From NCBI RefSeq assembly GCF_013019105.1, contig NZ_BLTE01000022.1:1-52760 (forward strand): 52,760 bases of DNA, in the 5' to 3' direction. Positions 16,772 to 24,574 of the stretch are shown here, in pieces; position 1 is the first letter of the stretch; each line of letters begins with the position of its first letter. Origin of the DNA: Fundidesulfovibrio magnetotacticus. Lineage in GTDB: Bacteria > Desulfobacterota > Desulfovibrionia > Desulfovibrionales > Desulfovibrionaceae. Made by a program: the position numbers and the translations under genes. The notes under the pieces were generated by a model. It searched no databases. It was not told the DNA's origin and saw only the letters and a list, made by a program, of their open reading frames with translations.

Positions 16772-16921
16772 TACAGATGGTTAAATCTGGCGATGCATTT
16801 CTGCAAAAGATTACTGTACGTGGTCGGCATGCGTCAACGTGTAGTTCCGGTCGATGTCCCCGCCGGTCGCGAGCCGTCCCTCGGGGAAAGTCCTCCGTGG
16901 ACGGCGTCACGCCGCGCCGTC

Positions 16922-18862
16922 TCACGCACCGTGCCCCTGCCGGACGGCCTCGCCGGGCAGGAAGGCCCTTCTGCCCCGCGAGGCCTTGGCCAGCGCCACG
17001 CGCAGGCGCGAGAGGTCGATGGGCTTGCTCAGGTAGTCGTCCATGCCCGCCGCCAGCACCTGCTCCCGGTAGCCCTTCATGGCGTGGGCCGTGAGGGCCA
17101 CCACGGGCACGTCGCGGTTGCGCGCCCCGGATTCCAGGGCGCGGATGCGCGCGGCGGTCTCGTAGCCGTCCATGAGCGGCATCTGGATGTCCAGGAGCAC
17201 GCAGTCGAATTCGGCGCGCTCCAGAAGTTCCAGGGCCTGCAACCCGTTGTCCGCGCAGGCCACGCCATGGCCCCAGCGTTCCAGCTGACGGCTGGTGGCC
17301 AGGCGGATGATCCGCTCGTCTTCGGCCAGCAGGATGCGCAGGGGGGGCGTCTGCAGGGTCTCCCAGGCGCGGTCCGCTTCGTCGTGCCTCCCTTGCGAGG
17401 GGCTGGCCTCCCGGTAGGGCAGGGCGACGCGCACGGTCGTGCCCCTGCCGAGGGCGCTCGTCAGGTCGATCCGGCCGCCCATGCGCTCCACCAGCCCCTT
17501 GACGATGGCCAGGCCCAGGCCCGCGCCCTGGTGCTTGCGGGAATGGGAGGCGTCGGCCTGGATGAAGGGCCGGAAGAGGTCGGGGATGCGTTCGGGCTCG
17601 ATGCCGATGCCCGTATCCTCCACCGTGAAGACCAGCCGGGGCCCGCCGTCCCCGCGCTCCAGCGCGGCGCGCACGCGCACGCCCCCCGCGTCGGTGAACT
17701 TGAGGGCGTTGCCCACCAGGTTGAAGAGCACCTGGCGCACGCGCACCGTGTCGCCCGCGAACCAGGCGGGCATGTCCGGGGCCACGTCCAGGGCGAGTTC
17801 CAGGCCCTTGGACCGCGCCTCGGGCGTGAACACGGCCTGCAGGTTGGCCAGGAGCCCCCGGCTGTCCACGGACTCGGCGCACAGCACCATGTAGCCCGCC
17901 TCGATGCGCGAGAGGTCCAGGATTTCGTTGAGAACGCGCAGCAGGTTCACGCCCGATTCGGCGGCCATGTCCAGGAGCTTGCGCTGTTCCGCGTCCAGGG
18001 GCGAATCGCGCAGGAGGTTCAGCATGCCCAGCATGCCGCTGGTGGGCGTGCGGATTTCGTGGCTCATGTTGGCCAGGAAGGAACTCTTGGCCTGGCTGGC
18101 GGCCTGGGCGGCCTTGGTGGAGGCCCGCAGGGACTCCTCCAGGCGCACTTCCAGGGTGGCGTCGCGCAGCATGGCGATCACCAGCGAGGCCCGGGCGTCG
18201 GGGCCGCGCACGCAGGTGACGGTGAGGTCGGCCCAGACCGTGCCGCCGTCCTTGCCCACGAGGCGGCTGCGCAGGGAATAGGCCTCGCGCTTGCCCTCCA
18301 GCAGCTCCGCCAGCATGCGGGCGCGGGCCGGGGAGGCGTCGGGCGGGGCCAGGGCGTCCCAGGGGCGTCCGCGCAGGTCTTCGGAGTCGTAGCCGAGCAT
18401 GCTCGTGAAGGCGGGGTTCACCGAGAGGTAGCGCGCCTGGGTGTCGGCCAGGGCGATGCCCGCGCCCGCGCAGCGGAAAACGGCCTCGAAGCGGGCCTGT
18501 TCATGGACGGCCTCGGCCACGGCCTTGCGCCGTCCTTGAAGCGCGCCGAGCCCGAAGGCGGCCAGCGCCAGGATCAGCCCGCCCAGGGCCATCCCCTGGT
18601 AGCCCGCGGCGAGCAGCTCCACCTCCCACGCCGTGGGGGCAGGCTCGTCCCTTGGGGGGGAATTGGCCGCAAGGCCGACCCGCTCCGGCCAGGCGAGCGC
18701 CGCGAGCAGGGTCAGCAAGGCCAGGACCGGAAGCGTGAGAGGAACAGGGAGCGGGGGGGCGCCCGCGCGGACGCGGCGCTGGATCAGCCGCAGGGGAGGA
18801 TGGTGAACGTCACGATCGGGAATGGCCCTGGCTGAGACCTCGTCGAAAGGGGCGTTACGCAT
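16922..18862 (-). CDS. Hybrid sensor histidine kinase/response regulator
   Basis: The protein has 646 residues. It has two membrane segments (about 38-56 and 88-108) enclosing a short periplasmic loop, a PAS domain (about 120-240), a HisKA domain with phospho-acceptor His268 in SHEIRTP, and an HATPase domain with N box (QVLFNLVGNALKFT, 377-390), G1 (DTGIGI, 416-421) and G2 (GAGLGL, 446-451). A C-terminal receiver has Asp514-515-type acidic residues (AEDE), phospho-acceptor Asp558 (LLDIQMP) and Lys613 (SKP). Signal and downstream partner are unknown: no separate Hpt or output regulator is adjacent. AAGGA about 10 nt before the ATG at 18862 supports this start over one at 18907. Confidence 0.9.
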   Translation of the reverse strand: MRNAPFDEVSARAIPDRDVHHPPLRLIQRRVRAGAPPLPVPLTLPVLALLTLLAALAWPERVGLAANSPPRDEPAPTAWEVELLAAGYQGMALGGLILALAAFGLGALQGRRKAVAEAVHEQARFEAVFRCAGAGIALADTQARYLSVNPAFTSMLGYDSEDLRGRPWDALAPPDASPARARMLAELLEGKREAYSLRSRLVGKDGGTVWADLTVTCVRGPDARASLVIAMLRDATLEVRLEESLRASTKAAQAASQAKSSFLANMSHEIRTPTSGMLGMLNLLRDSPLDAEQRKLLDMAAESGVNLLRVLNEILDLSRIEAGYMVLCAESVDSRGLLANLQAVFTPEARSKGLELALDVAPDMPAWFAGDTVRVRQVLFNLVGNALKFTDAGGVRVRAALERGDGGPRLVFTVEDTGIGIEPERIPDLFRPFIQADASHSRKHQGAGLGLAIVKGLVERMGGRIDLTSALGRGTTVRVALPYREASPSQGRHDEADRAWETLQTPPLRILLAEDERIIRLATSRQLERWGHGVACADNGLQALELLERAEFDCVLLDIQMPLMDGYETAARIRALESGARNRDVPVVALTAHAMKGYREQVLAAGMDDYLSKPIDLSRLRVALAKASRGRRAFLPGEAVRQGHGA

Positions 18863-19344
18863 GGCGGCTGCTTCCTTGACGCGGATGCGAGGCGCAAGCA
18901 ATGCCACTCACGCCAGGCCGTCACGGACCGGCGGTTTGCCTGTCGCAATCCGCGTGTTGTGAGCCCCCACTCACTGCAAATAAGTATGCCTGAACTCAAT
19001 TTGCGTCGCAAGAGGTTGTTGCTTCATTGTAATGTGGCACACAGTAATGTTGTCTGTCGGGCGTTATCTCGACCATGCTGGAAGGGATTTGTGGTCGGTG
19101 ATGATCGTAATGCAGGGAAGCGCCGCGCCAGCAGCGCGGCTCGATGTCCGCGAGCCCCCCGCCACGCCGCCGTGGGCGGGCGGGAAGCGGGCCGGACACG
19201 CCGCCGAAACAGCCGACCCATGCCATCCCGCCCGAACAGCCCGCTGGCAAGGCGCAGGGAAAAAGCCAAGCCCGAAGCGTATTTCTCATACGTGAGGGTT
19301 CGGGTTATTCCCTGCAACGCAGCCAGCGCGGATTTATCAGGCTG
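18863..19344. other. Intergenic region upstream of the kinase
   Basis: This stretch of about 480 nt separates the kinase promoter side from the 3' end of the T6SS spike operon. It holds a possible kinase promoter (18983-19011) and, near 19255-19345, a segment with short inverted repeats including CTCATACGTGAG next to the stop of the DUF4150 gene. No convincing ORF was seen. Confidence 0.5.
18983..19011 (-). promoter_or_regulatory. Possible sigma-70 promoter for the hybrid kinase
   Basis: On the minus strand TTGCGA (19006-19011) and CATACT (18983-18988) are 17 nt apart, each matching 4 of 6 consensus bases, about 120 nt before the kinase start. Confidence 0.3.
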
Positions 19345-19746
19345 CTAGCCCAGGGTGAGCACGGTCACCTGGCTGGGGGCGATGGTCATGCCCACGGCGT
19401 TGGGCAGCTCCACCAGGCAGTTCTGCCGCGTGAGGCTGGTGAGGCGCTGGCAGGGCGCGGCGTCCATGAAGATGGTGATGCAGCCCAGGGTGTAGTCGGC
19501 CTGGCCGCTCTCCAGGTGGGAGACCACGCCCAGGAGCACGCCCGGCTCGTCGCCCTCGCTCACCAGGCCCATGGACATCTGGTTGATCACGGGCATGCAG
19601 TCGATGGTGATGTTGTCGGCCGCGGGTTGGGTGGTGATGGTCTCCGCGATGTTGGGGTAGGGCACGGGCACGGGGACCACCACGGGTGTGAGGCACACGT
19701 CGGGGAAGGCCATGTCCACTCCGGCGCCGAGGGTGAGTGCGAACAT
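19345..19746 (-). CDS. DUF4150 PAAR-like T6SS spike tip protein
   Basis: This 133-residue protein matches the DUF4150 (PAAR-like) layout. It has FPDVCLTPV near the start, a VPVPYPNIAE motif (about 26-35), DNITIDCMPVINQMS, the SEGDEPGVLLGVVS turn, and a C-terminal LTSLTRQNCLVELPNAVGM region. Such proteins cap the VgrG trimer and sharpen the spike. Many members carry a toxin domain at the C-terminus, but this one ends right after the cap, so it is toxin-free. It is the last gene of the minus-strand spike operon, 12 nt after the pentapeptide gene. Its presence next to DUF2169 mirrors the DUF2169-DUF4150 pairing known for T6SS effector loading, as in the Agrobacterium Tde2 system. Confidence 0.85.
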   Translation of the reverse strand: MFALTLGAGVDMAFPDVCLTPVVVPVPVPYPNIAETITTQPAADNITIDCMPVINQMSMGLVSEGDEPGVLLGVVSHLESGQADYTLGCITIFMDAAPCQRLTSLTRQNCLVELPNAVGMTIAPSQVTVLTLG

Positions 19747-19758
19747 CGGCGGAACCTC

Positions 19759-20817
19759 CTAGGCCTGGACCGGGCGGAACGCCTCGGCCTGGGCCATTTC
19801 CTGGTTGGGGGAGCGCACGAGCGCGCGCTGGGTGAGTTCGTAGACGGCGTGCTCGTCGTTCATGCCGTGGAAGCAGGCCATGGTCATGTCGGCGCGCGTG
19901 AAATCGGCGGCGGTGCAGTCCGCGTGGGAGAAGTCGGCGTGGCGCAGGTCGCACCCGACGAACTTGACCCCCCGGCACCGGGCCTTCTTGAACTGGCAAC
20001 GGAAGAGGTTGGCCCCGGAGAAGTCCGCCGCGCCCAGGTCGGCCTCGGAGAAGACCGAGTTGTCGAAGACGCCCCCGGTCAGCCTGGCCCCCTTGAGCAC
20101 GGCCCCAAGGTACATGCACTTGGAGCCCCTGGCCCCGGAGAGGTCCGCCCCCTCCAGGTTGGCCTTGGCGAAGAGGCTGTAGGCGATGCGCGCGCGGGCG
20201 AGCTTAACGCCCGCCAGGTTGGAGCCCGAGAAGTTCACCTGGGTGAGCGCAAGCCCCGAGAGGTCCTGCCCGGAGAGGTCGCACCCGGAGAAGAGCGCCT
20301 TCTCGAAGCTCACGTCCTTGAGCACCACGCCCTTGAAGTTGCAGCCCGTGAACACGGCCTTGTGCAGGGCCGCGCCGGTGAGATCGGCCTGGGAGAAGTC
20401 CGAGGCGCGCAGGGTGAGCTTGTCGAGCCTGGCTCCGGCGAGCCTGGCCCCCGCGAACTTGGCGTTGTCCGCCACGGACCAGTGCACCAAGGCCCCGGAG
20501 AGGTCGGCCCCGGTGAAGTCGCAGCGGCCCAGGAGCGTCATCTTGGTGGTGATGTTTTTCAGGCTGGCCCCGGCGAAGCTCGTGCCCGCCAGGTCCATCT
20601 TGGTCAGATCGCAGCCGTCCAGGGCCGCTCCGGTGAAGTCGCACTTGCGGAAGCCCGCCTGGTTCACCACGGCGCCGGAGAGGTTCGCGCCCTTGAAGTT
20701 CACCCGCTCGAAGCGGATGTGGGTGAGGTCCGCGCCGGAGAGGTCCAGTCCCGAGAGGTCCTGCCCGATGACGGGCCTGCGGTCCCGGGCCGCGTCGAGG
20801 ATGTCCTGTCTGGTCAT
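19759..20817 (-). CDS. Pentapeptide-repeat protein, T6SS-associated
   Basis: The 352-residue protein is almost entirely made of A(D/N)LxX pentapeptides (DLSGLDLSGADL, ANLSGAVVNQAGF and so on) from about residue 18 to 320, predicting one long right-handed quadrilateral beta helix. A short helical N-terminus (MTRQDILDAARDRR) and a non-repeat C-terminus flank it. Its ATG lies 2 nt after the stop of the DUF2169-pentapeptide gene, so the two are coupled, and the DUF4150 gene follows by 12 nt. A role as adaptor or scaffold that helps attach cargo to the VgrG/PAAR spike is inferred from this placement. Pentapeptide proteins can also mimic DNA and bind gyrase, but nothing here points to that. Confidence 0.85.
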   Translation of the reverse strand: MTRQDILDAARDRRPVIGQDLSGLDLSGADLTHIRFERVNFKGANLSGAVVNQAGFRKCDFTGAALDGCDLTKMDLAGTSFAGASLKNITTKMTLLGRCDFTGADLSGALVHWSVADNAKFAGARLAGARLDKLTLRASDFSQADLTGAALHKAVFTGCNFKGVVLKDVSFEKALFSGCDLSGQDLSGLALTQVNFSGSNLAGVKLARARIAYSLFAKANLEGADLSGARGSKCMYLGAVLKGARLTGGVFDNSVFSEADLGAADFSGANLFRCQFKKARCRGVKFVGCDLRHADFSHADCTAADFTRADMTMACFHGMNDEHAVYELTQRALVRSPNQEMAQAEAFRPVQA

Positions 20818-20819
20818 GG

Positions 20820-23800
20820 CTACTCCAGGAGATCGGCCTTGCCGTGCAGGGCCGTCATGGTCAGGTTGGTTCCGTCGAAGCGGGTCTTGCCCACCACGGC
20901 CTTGTGGAAGTCCACGCCGAAGCAGCTTGCGCCGCGCAGGTCCGCGGCCACGATGCGCGCCTTGGCGAAGGAGCCGAAGAGGAAGTCCGACCCGGAGAGG
21001 TCAGCCCCTTCCAGGTTGGAGCCGGGGAACGACGTGCCCCGGGCCGAGACGCCGCGCAGGCGCGCCCCGGGCAGCTCGGAGTTCTCCACGCGGCAGGCCG
21101 TGAAGCTGCCCTTGCGGAAGTCCGCCCCCGGCATCTGGCATTCGCGCACCGAAAGGTGCGTGGCCTGGGCCCCGGTGAAGTCGGCCCCGGGCATCTCGTT
21201 CTGGGCCAGCGCGCCCTTGGTGAAGCGCGTCCTGGAGAAGCGCACGCCCTGGCCCTTGCACTGCTGGAGCTGGGTGCTTTTCAGGTCCGCGTCGGAGAAG
21301 TCCGCGCCGTCCAGGCCCGTCTTGCGGATGAGCACGCGTTCCATGTCGGCTTCGCGGAAGGAGGCGTTCTTGGCTTCGCACTCCTGCACGGCCATGAGCT
21401 TGAGCCTGGCCCCGGAGAACACGGCCCCGGTGAGGTTGGCCTTGCTCAGGGAGGCCAGGCGCAGGTCGGCCCCGGAGAGGTCGGCCCCGGAGAGGTCGGC
21501 CTGGGCGAAGCTGGCCTGGTGGAAGTCCGCCCCCGAGAGGTTGGACTTGGCGAAGCTGGTGCGCGTGAGCATGGCCTGGTTGAAACGCGCCCCCTTGAGG
21601 CTGGCACCGGAGAAGTCGGCGTTCTGGGCCATGGAGCGCGCGAAGGTGCAGCCGTCGAGCCTGGCCCCGACGAACTTCGTCTCCGTGAGGCGGCAGGCCG
21701 TGAAGTCGGCCCCGGCGAGGTCCAGGCCCGAGAGGTCCACCCCGGCCAGGATGGACTGGGCCAGGGAGCGGCCCCCGGCGTGCATCTCGACCACCTCTTC
21801 GCGGGTGCGCGGGCGCATGGCGTCCAGGTCCATGCCCGCCTCCTTGAAGCGGGCCTTCATGTCCTCGGGCACGCCCTGGCCCTGGGCCTTTTTGGCGGCC
21901 TCGATCTTGGCCTTGGCCTCGGCAAGCTTCTGCTGGCCGGCCTGCCAGCGGGCCTCGGAGTCGGCCCCCAGCTGGCGGGCCTGGGCCGCCGCCTTGGTGA
22001 TGTCGGCCTCCTTGTCCGGGGTCAGCAGCCCCTGGGCCTTGAGGGCGTCGCGCTTGGATTCCATCTGGGCGGCCATCTCCTCGCCCAGCTGGTCGAAGGG
22101 CTTGCGCGGTGCGGCCTTGGCCTCGGCCATCACCTGGTCGAAGTCCTTGCCGTGCTTGGCCATGGCCTCGCGCGCCTGGTTCTCCACGTCCTTCATGGTG
22201 GCCTTGAAGCCGTCGAACCTGGCCTCGTGGAAGGCCTTGATCTCGGCGTGGGCCGCCTGGATGAGCCCGGCGATGTCCGGGATGGCCGGGCGCTTTTTGG
22301 GCGGGGCCGGGCCGAAGGCGGGCACGGGGTCGTCCTCGGGGATGCCGATGGCCGCCGGGGGCAGGGCGTCGAAGACCCACTCGCGCAGGTCGGCCTTCTG
22401 GAGGCGGGCCTCCAGGCAGTCCTTCCCCTGGGGCAGGGGCAGCCAGGCGGCCTTGTCCGAGAGGGGCAGCCAGGGCGCGGCCGGGGCCAGGCGTTCCTGG
22501 GCGTCCTTGGGCGCGGTCACCAGCACGTTGGGCGCGTCCTTGAGGGCCTTGGCGGCCTCCTTGGGCGGGGCGATCTTGGGGTCGGCCAGGGCCAGCACGT
22601 GGCAGACGTCGCCCACCTCCTGCTCCAGGAGCAGGGCCTCGGGCTCCGAGGCGGCCACCGCCACGGGGGCCACCTCGTCGGGGCCGGGCAGCCAGAGCGC
22701 TCCCTCGGCCGAGCCGGGGACCGGCGTCCCCTGCCAGAGGGGCGCGCCCGCCTCGGGCCAGTCCGGCAGAACGAACAGGCGCGTGAGCTTGCGGCCCTCG
22801 AAGCGCGGCAGCACCAGGCCCCGGGGGATGGTGAAGGGGCCGGGGGGCAGGCCCCAGTCCGCGCCCTCCTGGGCCAGGGGGGCCGCGTTGTAGCCCAGCC
22901 AGGCGCGCGAGAGGGTGGGCGTCTTGAACCCGGCGGACTCCAGGCGGGCCATGAGGGCCGGTTCCCCCTCCAGGGAACGCCGGGCCTGCACGGCGAAGGG
23001 GAAGGCCATGCGGTGCCAGGGGCCAAGCCCGTCGTCGGGGTCGGGCAGGAGGTTGTCCGGGTCGATGCCCGCCTTGGCCAGGTGCTCGGGGGCGATCCTG
23101 GCCTTCATGGTCTCGCCCATCTCCTTTTTCATGTCGGCCTTCATGGCCGTGAGCGATGCCTTGGTCTGGGCGGCCTTGGCCAGGGACTGGTCGATCTTCT
23201 GTGCCGTCTCCAGGAGCTGGGCGCGCCTGGGCGCGAAGGAGGCGGGGTCCAGCACGGCGCGCCAGCCGAACTTGTCCTGCATGTCCCTGGCCATGGCTTC
23301 CATCTTGTCCAGGGTGGCCAGGCCCTGGTCCACCACCTTGCGGTTCACGGCGGCCATCTCGGCGGGCTCGCGGGGCATGACGGGGGTCTGGCCCTTGGCC
23401 TGGGCCTTGATGCGCTCGATGTCCTTCTTGACGCGTCCGAACTTGAGCAGCTCGCGGTTCACCTTCTGGTTGGCGTCGGGGATCACGGGGGCCACGGGCT
23501 TCATGGCCGCGACGCGCCTGTTCTGGGCCTCCAGGTAGTGCTCCAGGGTCTGGGGGGCTGTTCCGGCGGCCTCGGTGGCCAGGTAGACGTAGCGCAGGTC
23601 GGCCATGTCGTCGCGTTCGGTGCGGAAGACGCCGCGCCAGACGGCCACGCCGCGCAACACCTCGGGGAAGAGCCACACGGTGTCCATGTTCAGGGCCACT
23701 TCCTCGAAGGTGTCCTTCTCGGGCGGGGCCTTGGGGGCCTCCTTGCGCGTGAGGAAGAGCCGGGGCTTGAACTGGGGCAGCCGGAAGGAGACGAGCTGTC

Positions 23801-24557
23801 GCTCGGGGTGCATGTTCACGATCTCCACGGCCTCGCCGCCCCGGAAGAAGGACTGGTTCCACTGGTCGGGGGGAGCCTGCTGGAAGAAGTCGGGGTCGAG
23901 GTCGTCGGGGTAGTAGGGCCAGCGTTCGTTCTTCCAGGCGTCGTCGTAGGTGCCCGCGCGCTTCTGTCGCTCGGGGTGCATCACGTCCAGGGGCAGGAAG
24001 GAGGCGGGCTCGGGGGCGTCCTCGGGCGATCCCACGAGCTTGCCGTGGTATTCCACGTTGGGCAGGAAGACGGGCTTCTCCGGCTTCTCGCCCGGCTTGC
24101 CGGGGGGCATGCCCCGGCCTTTGGGGTTTCGCGGGTCGGCCTTGCCGCCGTAGGCGCGCTCCCACTCCAGGGGCATGACGGTGAAGGGCTCGGGGTCGGT
24201 GACGCCGGTCAAGGCGTTGCCGGTGTAGACCCAGCGCCTGTCGCCGAAGACGTCGAGGGTCTTCTTCACGCCGCCCGCGGAGATGCTCACCTGGGAGGCC
24301 AGGCGGGGCTTGCCGCCCGGGGCGAAGCACTTGCCAGCGGCCAGCACCTCGGCGCGCGGCTTGGGCAGGCCCACGTCGAGCACGGGGGGCTTGGGCAGGA
24401 GCTTCATCACCTCGGGCCACATCTCGCGGTCGGGCAGGGGGGCTTCGGGGTCGTCGAAGCCGAAGTAGACCATGACCGTGCAGACCAGGCGCATCCTGCC
24501 GGCCAGGGCCGTGGGCAGGAACATGGGGCTGTGGTGCGCTTCCTTGAGGATTTTCAT
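20820..24557 (-). CDS. DUF2169 domain protein with C-terminal pentapeptide repeats
   Basis: The protein is very large (1245 residues). Residues about 20-320 are a DUF2169 domain (LPLEWERAYGGKADPRNPKGRG, then GSPEDAPEPASFLPLD and FRGGEAVEIVNMHPER). A middle region (about 330-920) is mostly helical and Lys/Ala-rich. About 930-1240 are pentapeptides like those of the next gene. DUF2169 proteins act as adaptors that load effectors on VgrG/PAAR; Atu3641 of Agrobacterium is a studied example. This version is several times longer than a bare DUF2169 protein and combines the adaptor with a rigid beta helix. It begins 17 nt after vgrG1 in the same operon. No toxin domain was recognised in the middle region. 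Confidence 0.88.
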   Translation of the reverse strand: MKILKEAHHSPMFLPTALAGRMRLVCTVMVYFGFDDPEAPLPDREMWPEVMKLLPKPPVLDVGLPKPRAEVLAAGKCFAPGGKPRLASQVSISAGGVKKTLDVFGDRRWVYTGNALTGVTDPEPFTVMPLEWERAYGGKADPRNPKGRGMPPGKPGEKPEKPVFLPNVEYHGKLVGSPEDAPEPASFLPLDVMHPERQKRAGTYDDAWKNERWPYYPDDLDPDFFQQAPPDQWNQSFFRGGEAVEIVNMHPERQLVSFRLPQFKPRLFLTRKEAPKAPPEKDTFEEVALNMDTVWLFPEVLRGVAVWRGVFRTERDDMADLRYVYLATEAAGTAPQTLEHYLEAQNRRVAAMKPVAPVIPDANQKVNRELLKFGRVKKDIERIKAQAKGQTPVMPREPAEMAAVNRKVVDQGLATLDKMEAMARDMQDKFGWRAVLDPASFAPRRAQLLETAQKIDQSLAKAAQTKASLTAMKADMKKEMGETMKARIAPEHLAKAGIDPDNLLPDPDDGLGPWHRMAFPFAVQARRSLEGEPALMARLESAGFKTPTLSRAWLGYNAAPLAQEGADWGLPPGPFTIPRGLVLPRFEGRKLTRLFVLPDWPEAGAPLWQGTPVPGSAEGALWLPGPDEVAPVAVAASEPEALLLEQEVGDVCHVLALADPKIAPPKEAAKALKDAPNVLVTAPKDAQERLAPAAPWLPLSDKAAWLPLPQGKDCLEARLQKADLREWVFDALPPAAIGIPEDDPVPAFGPAPPKKRPAIPDIAGLIQAAHAEIKAFHEARFDGFKATMKDVENQAREAMAKHGKDFDQVMAEAKAAPRKPFDQLGEEMAAQMESKRDALKAQGLLTPDKEADITKAAAQARQLGADSEARWQAGQQKLAEAKAKIEAAKKAQGQGVPEDMKARFKEAGMDLDAMRPRTREEVVEMHAGGRSLAQSILAGVDLSGLDLAGADFTACRLTETKFVGARLDGCTFARSMAQNADFSGASLKGARFNQAMLTRTSFAKSNLSGADFHQASFAQADLSGADLSGADLRLASLSKANLTGAVFSGARLKLMAVQECEAKNASFREADMERVLIRKTGLDGADFSDADLKSTQLQQCKGQGVRFSRTRFTKGALAQNEMPGADFTGAQATHLSVRECQMPGADFRKGSFTACRVENSELPGARLRGVSARGTSFPGSNLEGADLSGSDFLFGSFAKARIVAADLRGASCFGVDFHKAVVGKTRFDGTNLTMTALHGKADLLE

Positions 24558-24574
24558 CGATGTCCCCGCGATGC

